From positions 124,001 to 188,000 of the forward strand of contig NZ_JBHTKJ010000001.1 of NCBI RefSeq assembly GCF_042675965.1: a DNA stretch of 64,000 nt. The letters are read 5' to 3'. Of this stretch, positions 25,312-34,518 are shown in pieces. The stretch's first letter is position 1. Every line of letters begins with the position of its first letter. Both the position numbers and the translations under genes were made by a program. The stretch comes from Virgibacillus_R byunsanensis (lineage in GTDB: Bacteria; Bacillota; Bacilli; Bacillales; Amphibacillaceae). The notes beneath the pieces are model-generated. The model was not told the DNA's origin and made no database searches. It saw only the letters and a program-made list of their open reading frames with translations.

Positions 25312-26757
25312 TTTGATATTTTAGAGAAAAGTGGTAATTCCTTACACCTTAAAAATTTTATGGAACGAAAAGAACTGCTAGCTGATCTTTTTACAGATAT
25401 CGAAGGTGGACGATTAGTTCAAGTCCCTTCTACTAACAGCCCTGATGACTTGTGGGAGGATATTTTTGCGTGTAAAGGGGAAGGGATGATCGCAAAGCGT
25501 AATGAGAGTACATATAGTCCTGGAAAAAAACATAATGATTGGTTAAAAATCAAAAATTGGCGAACCATTTTTGGATTTTTAACATTCTATGATACCAATA
25601 ATGACTATTTCACGGTAAATGTTTACGACCATGATACTATACGTGAAATTGGAAAGTGCAAGCATGGACTAGATGATGAAGCACAAAAAACGTTACAACA
25701 ATTATTTATTACAAAAGGAGAAAAACAAGCTAACGGATATGTACTACCACCTGCTATTTGTGCATCTATCCACACGCTTGATTTATTTAAAGATGAATTA
25801 CGTGAGCCTGAATTTAAAGCATTGGAATTGGAAATTTCCGCAGAAGATTGTACCTATGATAGATTAAAGATTGATATGGCGATGATGCCTTCTGCAGTTG
25901 AGCTGACAAATATGGATAAGGTTTTCTGGCCAAATGACGGATTAACAAAAGGTGATTTGCTAATTTTTATGCGAGAGATTTCAGCCTACATGTTACCCTT
26001 TTTAAAAAACCGTACATTAACTCTTATTCGCAGTCCTGACGGCGTAAACGAGGAAACGTTCTTTCAAAAGCATCTTCCTTCCTACGCTCCTTCATTTATA
26101 AATTCCATAGGAGAAGGCACGGAAAAACTTATTATTTGCGATAGATTAGAATCGCTCATATGGTTTGCTAATCATGGCTCCGTTGAATTTCACATCCCCT
26201 TTCAAAAAGTGAGAAGTGAGTATCCGAATGAAATCGTTTTTGACTTGGATCCCCCTGATCGCAAAGGATTCCCTTTAGCTATCCAAGCTGCCACATGGAT
26301 CAAACGTTTGATTGACGATTTAGATCTCATCTCTTTCGTAAAAACTTCTGGAAATAAAGGACTGCAAATACACATTCCAATCCAGGAGGGAACTATGACT
26401 TATGAAGATACAGCTATTTTCACACAAGCGATAGCCTGGACAATCGAAAAAGCTGATCCCTCTTTATTTACAACAGAGCGCATGAAGAATAAACGAAATG
26501 GGCGACTATATATAGATTATGTACAACACGGAAAAGATAAAACATTAATTGCACCCTATTCCCCACGGTTAACAGATGATGCAACAGTTGCCACTCCACT
26601 ATTTTGGGAAGAAGTGAAGGAAGGGTTAACACCTGATTCATTTACGATTAAAAATGTCGTGGACCGGGTGCAAAGGCTTGGTTGTCCATTTGCTGGATAT
26701 GCCGATGCGGCTAAAATGCAGAATATGGATAAAATGTTGGAGCTTGTGAAAGAATAA
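25312..26757 (+). pseudogene. ligD: 3' fragment of host ligD
   Basis: 481 codons continuing the split gene: rest of the nucleotidyltransferase domain (FDILEKSGN, CKGEGMIAKRNE, NDWLKIKNW), OB-fold, then the complete polymerase domain (LIRSPDGVNEETFFQKH, IVFDLDPPD, KTSGNKGLQIHIP, YIDYVQHGKDKT). No frameshifts or stops, so the insertion appears recent or the fragment is still translated. Added to the 5' piece plus one core it gives about 598 residues, against 611 in B. subtilis LigD. There is no start with a ribosome binding site at the new 5' end. Confidence 0.93.
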
Positions 26758-26773
26758 GCAGTTTTTGTGGACC

Positions 26774-26848
26774 GAGTTGGAGCTGTTCTCTTCCAAGTTG
26801 GGGCTATTCTCTCCCCAGTTTTGCACCGTCGTTGTCCTTGGTGCAAAA
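26774..26848. repeat. Degenerate 21-base tandem repeat and inverted repeat
   Basis: Two adjacent 21-base units (AGTTGGAGCTGTTCTCTTCCA and the next, starting AGTTGGGGCTATTC) are followed by a perfect inverted repeat, GTTTTGCACC...GGTGCAAAAC. Lies between convergent genes. Confidence 0.7.
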
Positions 26849-26856
26849 CACAGAAA

Positions 26857-26886
26857 AATAGCCGCTCCATCTAGGAACGGCTATCT
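26857..26886. terminator. Hairpin between convergent ligD fragment and tcyP
   Basis: ATAGCCGCTCC...GGAACGGCTAT with one mismatch, A-rich on one side; probably ends tcyP transcription. Confidence 0.7.
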
Positions 26887-26893
26887 TCATTAG

Positions 26894-28288
26894 TTAAAGC
26901 GCAATATCTTGTTCTATTGCTTTTTTATCGTTAAACGTTTTTATATTAAATTTCTTTAAAATTCGTGATGTTAATGTTCCCGAAACCATTGCGCCATTAA
27001 CATTTAGTGCAGTACGTCCCATGTCGATTAGCGCTTCGATTGAGATTAACAAACCTGCTAATGCTACTGGTAGGTTCATTGCTGAGAGAACGATTAGTGC
27101 TGCGAATGTTGCTCCTCCTCCAACACCTGCTACACCAAATGAACTAATTCCGATAATAAGAACTAGTTGTACGATAAATCCTGGTGTTAACGGGTCAATT
27201 CCTACTGTAGGTGCAATCATTACTGCTAACATTGCTGGATAAATACCAGCACATCCATTTTGGCCAATTGTTGCACCAAAGGAAGCTGACATATTTGCAG
27301 TACCTTCGTCAACACCTAGCGCATTTTTCTGTGCCTGAATATTTAAAGGAATGGTTCCAGCACTTGAACGTGAAGTAAAGGCAAATCCTAATACAGGGAT
27401 AACTTTTCTCAAGTAGGTCATTGGGTTTAAGCCAAAGACTCCTACTAGCAGTAAATGGATCACAAACATGATAAACAAAGCCACATAAGAAGCAATTACA
27501 AATTTACCTAATTGCATGATCCCCGCTACGTCCGTATTTGCTACTGTTGTTGCTATTAAGGCCAATATACCAAATGGAGTTAAACGTAAGATCAACGTAA
27601 CAATACGCATAACCACTGCATATATGGCGTTTATGATTTCAGTAAACTTTTCAGCCTGTTCTGGACTCTTTCTCCGCAGCCCAAGTACCGCTATCCCAAT
27701 AAACATCGAGAATATTACAACGGCGATAACTGAAGTCGAACGTTCTCCAGTCATATCCAAAAATATATTGGATGGAATAAAATTAAGAATTTTAGATGGT
27801 GTACTAGTACCCTGTACCTCACCTAACGTTGATTCAAGCATCGATGCACGGTCGTTTTCTGCTTGACCTGCTTCAATTTGGTCAGCGTTTAAATCAAATA
27901 CTACTGCTGTACCAATTCCAATAAGCGCTGCTACCATAGCAGTGGAAACAAGAATACCAATAATCCAAGCCGCCATTTTCCCAAGTGCTGCTGTTTTTTC
28001 CAAGTTTATAATCGCCTGAATAATCGATACCATAACTAGTGGTATAACGATCATCATAAGTAAACGAACATATCCTCTACCAACAATGTTATACCATTCG
28101 GTTGTTTGCGTTAATACTTCTGACCCTGTGCCATAAACCGCTTGCAATAAGCCACCAAGCACAATCCCAAGGCCTAAACCCGTGAATACACGTTTGGTAA
28201 ATGTTAAGTGTTTCTTTTGCATGACAATAAGTACGCCGATAAGTGCTATTAAAACTGCGATATTCACCAATATAAATAATAAATCCAT
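26894..28288 (-). CDS. tcyP: L-cystine uptake symporter
   Basis: 464 residues, AAAGGAGG upstream. Dicarboxylate/amino-acid:cation symporter family, with about eight membrane segments and re-entrant loops: RLLMMIVIPLVMVSIIQAI, TSRSSAGTIPLNIQA, FGATIGQNGCAGIYPAM. The overall sequence resembles B. subtilis TcyP (YhcL), a sodium-dependent cystine importer. Single-gene unit. No riboswitch is visible upstream. Confidence 0.9.
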   Translation of the reverse strand: MDLLFILVNIAVLIALIGVLIVMQKKHLTFTKRVFTGLGLGIVLGGLLQAVYGTGSEVLTQTTEWYNIVGRGYVRLLMMIVIPLVMVSIIQAIINLEKTAALGKMAAWIIGILVSTAMVAALIGIGTAVVFDLNADQIEAGQAENDRASMLESTLGEVQGTSTPSKILNFIPSNIFLDMTGERSTSVIAVVIFSMFIGIAVLGLRRKSPEQAEKFTEIINAIYAVVMRIVTLILRLTPFGILALIATTVANTDVAGIMQLGKFVIASYVALFIMFVIHLLLVGVFGLNPMTYLRKVIPVLGFAFTSRSSAGTIPLNIQAQKNALGVDEGTANMSASFGATIGQNGCAGIYPAMLAVMIAPTVGIDPLTPGFIVQLVLIIGISSFGVAGVGGGATFAALIVLSAMNLPVALAGLLISIEALIDMGRTALNVNGAMVSGTLTSRILKKFNIKTFNDKKAIEQDIAL

Positions 28289-28442
28289 TTTTGTTACCTC
28301 CTTTTAATATGGTTTATGCCTATCTATCAAAATTAATGTTAATAATTCCGATAAATTTAGTGTGCTTTAAATAAGATACAATCATTTTATCCAACTGTCA
28401 AGAGAATGGTTCCTGTTTTTTATAAAATTAAATGGCATTAGA

Positions 28443-28470
28443 AAACGCACTCTTTGTAAGAGTACGCTAC
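28443..28470 (-). terminator. Terminator after osmC-family gene
   Basis: Minus strand GCGTACTCTT-ACA-AAGAGTGCG followed by TTTTC. Confidence 0.7.
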
Positions 28471-28476
28471 CGTTAA

Positions 28477-28917
28477 TTAGTTTAAATTTTCTTCTAACGT
28501 TATTTCTACATTACCTTTTAATGCGCGTGAGATCATACAGCTTTTCTCAGCTTTTTGTACCAATTTAGCCAGTTTTTCATGGTCGTTTGAATCCGCAGTA
28601 ACTTGTAGATTTACTGTTGGCCTATGAATGATTTTTTTATACGTAAACACGCTATTGGTCACATCAACAATACCTTCTGATTCTAATGACATTGATTTTA
28701 ATGGAAGGCTTGCTCGCTCAATCATGGCACCTAATGTAATGATGTAGCATGTAGCAGCAGCCCCTAACAGCATTTCATCTGGGTTGGTCCCAATTCCTGG
28801 CCCGTCCATCTCAGGTGGAATAGAAATTTTCGTTTGCAGGTTTCCTGATTCGATATAGCCTTCACTATTCCTGCCACCAGGCCAGTCTGCTTGTAAATGG
28901 AAATGATGTTCTGCCAT
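28477..28917 (-). CDS. OsmC/Ohr-family peroxidase-like protein
   Basis: 146 residues. OsmC fold with the two redox cysteines in AATCYIITLG (about 66) and EKSCMISRAL (about 127), and GTNPDEMLLGAAA before the first. Members reduce organic hydroperoxides with thiol partners; the subfamily is uncertain. Located 24 bases downstream of the chromate transporter on the same strand, so probably co-transcribed. Confidence 0.88.
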   Translation of the reverse strand: MAEHHFHLQADWPGGRNSEGYIESGNLQTKISIPPEMDGPGIGTNPDEMLLGAAATCYIITLGAMIERASLPLKSMSLESEGIVDVTNSVFTYKKIIHRPTVNLQVTADSNDHEKLAKLVQKAEKSCMISRALKGNVEITLEENLN

Positions 28918-28941
28918 AGTATCACCTCAAATTAATTTTTG

Positions 28942-30120
28942 TTAGAAAACATAAGCGAGTAATGTTCCGAGTACTACTCCTATAATTACAACTAACCACG
29001 CAGGTGTTTTCCAAAAGCGCAGGAGACCGAATAAGATCGCTGCAAGAGCAAAGTCAACTCCATTATTGACAGAGCTTGTAAATACAGGATCATACAATGC
29101 TGCCAGTAAGATTCCAACAACACTTGCATTAACTCCAGTTAAAATCCCTTGAAACTTGGATTGTTTTCGAAGCTCACTTAAAAATGGGAGCGCACCAACA
29201 ATTAGCAAGAACGATGGTAAAAAAATTGCAATTGTAGCAATAATAGCTCCAGCAATTCCGCTTATCATCGTCCCTAGGTAACTAGCAAATGTAAATAATG
29301 GACCTGGAACAGCCTGTGCCATCCCATATCCCGCTAAGAATTCGCCATTGGATAACAATCCATTTGGAACTACTTCCTGCTCTAGTAACGGTAACACAAC
29401 ATGCCCGCCGCCAAATACCAATGCGCCGACACGGAAAAATGTGTCGAACAGTGATACATATGTATTAGAAACAGCTTGGGACAGAAGTGGCAAACCTATT
29501 AACAATGCTACTAGTATAGATAAGGACATGACTCCCTGCTTTTTTGTAATAGAAACAGAAAAGGTATTTACTTTCGATTCTGCTTGATTGGAAAAAGCAA
29601 CATACCCTATTAAAGCTGCGACAACGATAATGCCTATTTGCACCATTGCTGAAGGAAATAACAACATTACTAAAGCTGCTGCTAGTGCTATTGCTATTCT
29701 AGGTCGATCAGGAGTGAGTTTTCCCCCTAATCCCAGGACAGCGTGTGCAACAACCGCTACGGCTACGATTTTTAAGCTAGCTATCCAAGCTGCTTCCTCA
29801 AGCGTAAACGACTGATAAAGAAATGCAAACAAAACAAGTACTAAAACAGACGGTATTGTGAATCCCAGCCAGGAAATCACACCACCCAGAAAACCGCCAC
29901 GAAGCATACCAATAGCTATTCCTACCTGACTACTTGCAGGTCCTGGTAAAAATTGACATAAGGCTATGATGTCGGCATATGTTTTATCGTCTAACCATTT
30001 TCGCTTATCAATGTATTCGTCTTTAAAATAGCCAAGATGAGCAATTGGTCCACCAAAAGAGGTTAGACCCAGTTTTAATGACGTTAATAATATTTCAAGT
30101 CGGGAGTGATTGTTACGCAT
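28942..30120 (-). CDS. chrA: ChrA-type chromate transporter
   Basis: 392 residues (full-length two-domain form). GGAGGT precedes tandem ATG codons; the second, at 30120, has the better spacing. Each half carries the CHR pattern: SFGGPIAHLGYFKDEY and FLPGPASSQVGIAIG in the N-terminal half, FGGGHVVLPLLEQE and AQAVPGPLFTFASYLG in the C-terminal half. It exports chromate in known members. The downstream OsmC-family gene fits an oxidative-stress context. Confidence 0.92.
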   Translation of the reverse strand: MRNNHSRLEILLTSLKLGLTSFGGPIAHLGYFKDEYIDKRKWLDDKTYADIIALCQFLPGPASSQVGIAIGMLRGGFLGGVISWLGFTIPSVLVLVLFAFLYQSFTLEEAAWIASLKIVAVAVVAHAVLGLGGKLTPDRPRIAIALAAALVMLLFPSAMVQIGIIVVAALIGYVAFSNQAESKVNTFSVSITKKQGVMSLSILVALLIGLPLLSQAVSNTYVSLFDTFFRVGALVFGGGHVVLPLLEQEVVPNGLLSNGEFLAGYGMAQAVPGPLFTFASYLGTMISGIAGAIIATIAIFLPSFLLIVGALPFLSELRKQSKFQGILTGVNASVVGILLAALYDPVFTSSVNNGVDFALAAILFGLLRFWKTPAWLVVIIGVVLGTLLAYVF

Positions 30121-30148
30121 CATTACCTCCAAAGTCCATTTTTTTAAT

Positions 30149-30218
30149 AGATAGGAAAGTATATGCTTTCTTATCTACATAAGTGCAACTAATGCTTGGC
30201 GATAAGCCAAGTTTTCTA
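30149..30218 (-). repeat. Hairpin repeat B, short form, copy 2 (reverse)
   Basis: Reads, on the minus strand, TTAGAAAACTTGGC, then CTTATCG...CATTAG, then AGTTGCACTTATG, then the AAGAAAG...CTTTC hairpin. More diverged than the other short copies. Confidence 0.8.
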
Positions 30219-30331
30219 AAATATATCATATCTTCCTGATAACTTCATTACCATTTACACAAACTTTACATTTATAATGAAACGTTTGAAATTACTTATG
30301 CATATCTACTCATGGATAGGATAGTGAGGCA

Positions 30332-30508
30332 ATGGATTCTACAAGTGTGAAAAACTACCGGAATATATATGAAACGTTAAAACAAGAGCTGAAGTGGAAA
30401 ATAACAGATAAGCGAATATGGATGACTATTGCATCTACCTATGAAATGAGTAAAAAGGAATTTAATATGGACCATTTCTTACCTCTAGCAACGTTGCTAG
30501 TGTATTGA
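30332..30508 (+). pseudogene. Possible 5' relic of a DUF4003-like gene
   Basis: 58 codons from ATG 30332: YRNIYETLKQELKWKITDKR then IWMTIASTYEMSKKEFN resembles the start of DUF4003-family proteins as I remember them. It stops at TGA 30506. A GAGGC lies upstream. Downstream frames do not continue the family clearly. A weak call. Confidence 0.4.
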
Positions 30509-30640
30509 TAACCAAACCGGTATAATCGAGCACATGGAAGAATTATATAACAAGTTAGTTAAAAATAGATTCAGAAAAGGTAACGATTTGCAATTTATGA
30601 GTCATTTCGTTTTTTAGTAATTGAAACTAAGTTTGTTCCA

Positions 30641-31006
30641 CTATACCCTTTGTCGGTCTAAAATATCTTTCAGTACACGGGCTTGATTATACTTTTCATC
30701 TTTTGCGGAAAATAAAAGTGTTACATCCTTGTTATTATCTTTTGTTATCTCTTTTAACCTTTCTAACTCTTCCTGCTGTTCACCATGAGAAAGCTCTTCT
30801 TTGTATGTTTCCTTAAATTGATCATATTTTTCTGGGTCATGTCCAAACCATTTTCGCAAGTCAGTTGAAGGACCAATTTCCTTCATCCAATAATCGAGTT
30901 CTGCATCTGCTTTAGATATCCCTCTTGGCCAGACCCGGTCAACTAAAACACGGATGCCATCTTCATTTGAGACATCTTCATATATTCGTTTTATGGTTAC
31001 TGGCAT
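30641..31006 (-). CDS. DUF488-family protein
   Basis: 121 residues, GGGAGG upstream. Small soluble protein with the DUF488 (YeaO-like) hallmarks RVLVDRVWPRGISK, WMKEIGPSTDLRKWFGHDPEKY and LLFSAKDEKYNQARVLKD. No biochemical role is established. Preceded by repeat-rich DNA; appears monocistronic. Confidence 0.9.
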   Translation of the reverse strand: MPVTIKRIYEDVSNEDGIRVLVDRVWPRGISKADAELDYWMKEIGPSTDLRKWFGHDPEKYDQFKETYKEELSHGEQQEELERLKEITKDNNKDVTLLFSAKDEKYNQARVLKDILDRQRV

Positions 31007-31505
31007 CTAATCCTCCCTTTCTAAATGTACATTACCCAAATCTGCGAACAAAAGCGCAAGCGCCCGTTTAGCGACGTATGGGCTGCGCCCGCGCATCGCG
31101 GGTGGGTCGACGTTGCCGCGCAAAGCGGTGAAGTTAGTCGATCTTCCAAATCCGCATGAGATAAAGGAAACACGAAGAGCGGTAACGATTCGATGTTGAC
31201 TTATCGTAAGGAGGATCAGGAAGCCCACTAACAGCACGGGCGCTGGAGCTGGACGTGGCTTAAGCAGTAAATAAATTATCCACAGGCTCCTAATTTTATA
31301 ATTTCCTAGACAATTTAGAAAACTTGGCTTATCGTTAAAGGAATTCTTAGTAAGCGTACTTTGCTTTCTTAGAAGCCCTTATGCTCTGGAGTGCAAGCCT
31401 TAATGGCGGAAGCCTTAGTTACACTTATGCAGATAAGAAAGTTTTTTGCTTTCTTATCTGCTAAAAAATAAGCAACCACCCAAGGTGATTGCTTATAGGC
31501 TAAAA
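31007..31505. repeat. Repeat A + long-form repeat B composite
   Basis: 31047-31314 is repeat family A, including an extra GC-rich stretch (CGCCCGCGCATCGCGGGTGG) missing from copy 1. 31316-31462 is a long-form copy of repeat B directly abutting it. At 2621-3095 an A copy is likewise followed by a B copy, which suggests the two travel or accumulate together. Open frames here are repeat artefacts. Confidence 0.85.
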
Positions 31506-32276
31506 CTAATCTACATGTCCTTGGATTTTTGAGTTCTTGCGCCCTGACAAGAACCAACCACCTACTGCAATACCGACTAATATGGTATAAAAGATAAGTT
31601 TCCATGTGGTCGAATGTGGAAAGTCATGCGGGATCCAGGCGATATCTTCATGCGCAAACACAATTAATGCAAGTTTAACACCAACCCAACCTACAATAAC
31701 AAAAGCAGCAATTTCGAGTCCTGGACGCTTATTTAATAGTTCCACAAAGATATTTGCAGCAAATCGCATAATAATTAAACCAATCATACCACCTGCTAGT
31801 ACAACTGCGAACTGTCCTGTGTCAAGACTTCCTACCTCACCCAATCCAGTCGGGGGTAGTGCTACAGCAAGTGCTACAGCAGCTAGTATTGAATCCACGG
31901 CAAATGCCAAATCCGCAAATTCTACTTTGACAACAGTCATCCAGAAGCCACTGCCAGCCTTTTCTTTTTCCTTTTCTTCATGGTCTTTCTTTTTTAATTT
32001 ATCATACAAATGCTTAATCGAAATGAAGAGTAAGTACGCTGCACCTAATGCTTGTACTTGCCACACATCGACAAGGAACGCAATAATAAATAGTGATCCA
32101 AAACGAAGGACAAATGCCCCTGCCAATCCATAAAATAAAGCCCTTTTACGTTCTTTTGGCGGAAGATGTTTAACCATAATTGCTAATACTAGAGCATTGT
32201 CGGCTGCTAATAGACCTTCCAGCCCAATTAAAACGACAAGTACCCAAAGATATTCTACTACTAATTGTATTTCCAC
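31506..32276 (-). CDS. TerC-family integral membrane protein (YkoY-like)
   Basis: 256 residues, GTG start with AAAGGAGAG upstream. About seven membrane segments with the TerC acidic motifs EGLLAADNALVLAIMV and FADLAFAVDSILAAVA, and a charged K/E loop around residue 100. TerC-family members such as B. subtilis YkoY/MeeF act in manganese export; the yybP-ykoY riboswitch directly upstream supports a manganese role here. Single-gene unit. Confidence 0.92.
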   Translation of the reverse strand: MEIQLVVEYLWVLVVLIGLEGLLAADNALVLAIMVKHLPPKERKRALFYGLAGAFVLRFGSLFIIAFLVDVWQVQALGAAYLLFISIKHLYDKLKKKDHEEKEKEKAGSGFWMTVVKVEFADLAFAVDSILAAVALAVALPPTGLGEVGSLDTGQFAVVLAGGMIGLIIMRFAANIFVELLNKRPGLEIAAFVIVGWVGVKLALIVFAHEDIAWIPHDFPHSTTWKLIFYTILVGIAVGGWFLSGRKNSKIQGHVD

Positions 32277-32319
32277 AGAAGTCTCTCCTTTTTAATAAAA
32301 AAATGGCCCTACCAACAGG

Positions 32320-32449
32320 TAAGAACCAAAATAAAAGGACCTTTACCCATTTAGTGGTAAAGGTCTCGCTAACAACGATCGTTGCCAATTAAGCCGGGGA
32401 CAGTATCCCGTAATGACGACTTAAATTGTGCAGCTACTCCCCTTTAGGA
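32320..32449 (-). ncRNA. yybP-ykoY (manganese) riboswitch
   Basis: On the minus strand: AAAGGGGAGTAGC at 32449, later ACTGTCCCCGGCTT, then CGAGACCTTTACC paired with GGTAAAGGTCC followed by TTTTATTTT. The conserved GGGGAGUAGC, the second junction and the GACCUUUACC terminator stem match the family. Mn(II) binding would prevent the terminator and turn on the TerC gene. Confidence 0.92.
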
Positions 32450-32559
32450 ATAATATGTTACTTAATTAATACCCTTTTTTGCAATAAATGTCAATCATTT
32501 TATTTTGCCTTTACCTAGACGGCTATCTATTTACCATACTTTACCCTTTGAGAAAAATG

Positions 32560-34290
32560 TTATGCATACTGGTTCAAAACTTGATCCATTTCAGCTTTTA
32601 GTCTCTCCAAACGTTCTTCACTGTCTTTGGCTGAGGTACCACGAACCCCATAATAACATTTTATTTTTGGTTCTGTACCTGAAGGACGCAGGCAAATCCA
32701 ACTCTCTTCCGCTAACTTATATTTTAAAACATTTTCTTTTGGAAGAGTAATTGTTTCAATCACATTGTCAGGGTTAATTGTTCGTTCGCTTGATAAATAA
32801 TCCTCTACTTGTTCAACTTTAAAACCAGCAATTTGATTTAGCGGATTCGCTCTTACTCCGTCCATGATGGCAGCAATTTTCTCTGAACCTTGCTTTCCTT
32901 TAAGTGTTAGTGAACGTAAACCTTCTAAATAGTATCCATGTCGTTCAAATAAAACATCTAATGCATCAAACAACGTTTTCCCTTGGTTTTTCCAGTAATG
33001 TGCCATTTCACACGCCATCACAGCTGCCTGAACAGCATCTTTATCACGGGCAAAACTACTGATTAAATAACCATAACTTTCTTCATAACCAAAAACAAAT
33101 GTCTCACCAGTTGCATCATACTGGCGAATTTTTTCACCTATATATTTAAATCCAGTTAGCGTATCAATTGTTTGAACGTCATATTTTTCTGCTACAGCAC
33201 GTCCAAGTTCAGTTGTCACGATTGTTTTTATCATGCGCGCATTGGCCAAAAGCGCGTGTTCACTTTTGGAAAGAATATAGTCCAGCAATAAAGCCCCAAG
33301 CTGGTTACCGGTTAAAACACTATAATTTCCTGTTTTATCTTTTGCCGCAACGCCTAAACGGTCTGCGTCAGGATCTGTTCCAATCAATATTTCAGCGTTA
33401 ACTTTAATTCCTTGCTCAATTGCCATTGCAAACGCTTGATGTTCCTCTGGGTTTGGTGAATTAACTGTTGAAAACTCTGGATCTGGAATAGCTTGTTCTG
33501 TCACCGTATCAACGTGGGTGAAATTAAGCTGATCTAATCCCCTCAACACTAGATCATGGGCTGTGCCATGTAGAGGTGTAAAAACAATGTTTAAATCTTT
33601 CTCTTTTTGCATATCTTTTTCATTGAGTTTAGATATTTGTTTTAATCTATCAAGATAGGCATTATCAACTTCACTTCCTACCCAGGTAAATAAATCTCGT
33701 TTTTCTAATTCTTCTTGATCTATGTATGGTACTGTTAATTCATTTTTCGTTTCCTGAATCGCTGCAATAATTTGATTTGCTTCATCAGGTGTAATCTGGC
33801 CACCGTCTTCATTATAAACTTTAAACCCATTATATTCTGGTGGATTATGACTTGCTGTAATCATCACGCCAGCTACTGTTGCTAAATATCTAACAGCAAA
33901 AGATAGAACTGGAGTGGGGCGTAATGTATCAAAAACATAGGACTTAATTCCATATGCACCAAGCACCTTAGCCGTTTCTACCGCAAACTCCTTTGACATA
34001 TATCGTGGATCATAAGCGATCACAACCCCGCGGTCATTTACATTTACACAATTTTCTTTAAGGTATTTTGCTAAACCACTAACCGCTTTACGAATCGTAT
34101 AGATATTCATACGGTTCGTACCAGCGCCTAATATACCTCGTAATCCCCCAGTACCAAACGTTAGCTCTTTATAAAAAGCATCTTCTAATGCTTCATTGTT
34201 ATCTTGTAAGTTAGCTAATTCTTTTTTTAAAGATGAATCAAGATGCTCAAATGAGTTCCATTTTTCATATGCCAATTGCCAATCCTTCAT
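32560..34290 (-). CDS. pgcA: Phosphoglucomutase/phosphomannomutase
   Basis: 576 residues from ATG 34290 (GGGGG upstream). Alpha-D-phosphohexomutase family: GTGGLRGILGAGTNRMN at the start, phosphoserine loop TASHNPPEYNGFK near 150, metal-binding GTDPDADRLG near 310, substrate loop GFEES-like FGYEESYGY, and C-terminal phosphate-binding RPSGTEPKIK. Length and order match B. subtilis PgcA, which interconverts glucose 6- and 1-phosphate for UDP-glucose and glycolipid anchors. Monocistronic. Confidence 0.93.
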   Translation of the reverse strand: MKDWQLAYEKWNSFEHLDSSLKKELANLQDNNEALEDAFYKELTFGTGGLRGILGAGTNRMNIYTIRKAVSGLAKYLKENCVNVNDRGVVIAYDPRYMSKEFAVETAKVLGAYGIKSYVFDTLRPTPVLSFAVRYLATVAGVMITASHNPPEYNGFKVYNEDGGQITPDEANQIIAAIQETKNELTVPYIDQEELEKRDLFTWVGSEVDNAYLDRLKQISKLNEKDMQKEKDLNIVFTPLHGTAHDLVLRGLDQLNFTHVDTVTEQAIPDPEFSTVNSPNPEEHQAFAMAIEQGIKVNAEILIGTDPDADRLGVAAKDKTGNYSVLTGNQLGALLLDYILSKSEHALLANARMIKTIVTTELGRAVAEKYDVQTIDTLTGFKYIGEKIRQYDATGETFVFGYEESYGYLISSFARDKDAVQAAVMACEMAHYWKNQGKTLFDALDVLFERHGYYLEGLRSLTLKGKQGSEKIAAIMDGVRANPLNQIAGFKVEQVEDYLSSERTINPDNVIETITLPKENVLKYKLAEESWICLRPSGTEPKIKCYYGVRGTSAKDSEERLERLKAEMDQVLNQYA

Positions 34291-34518
34291 TACATATATC
34301 CCCCTAACACCGACCATATATTTTTAAATTCTAGCATACTTTTAACCAATATTCTATTTCTCTACTATGTTACATGTTTAATCCCGTATAATTTAGGAAA
34401 AAACTAGGAAAGATATAAAGTTTGCTTTCTATTACCATTATTTACAGTTAGAATATATATATACGAATTAACAAAAGCTCCAGTTTCCTATAATAAGAAC
34501 AAAAGGTGTGATAATAGC

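Larger units (their letters stand above)
30121..30640. other. Non-coding gap with reverse hairpin repeat B and a gene relic
   Basis: Holds an inverted copy of repeat B (30149-30218) and a short DUF4003-like relic (30332-30508). No other gene. Confidence 0.6.

Noticed and set aside
3320..26757. Search for a ku gene near ligD
   Set aside because: No Ku-like protein was seen anywhere in the window; Bacillus ku is usually adjacent to ligD, so it must be elsewhere or absent.
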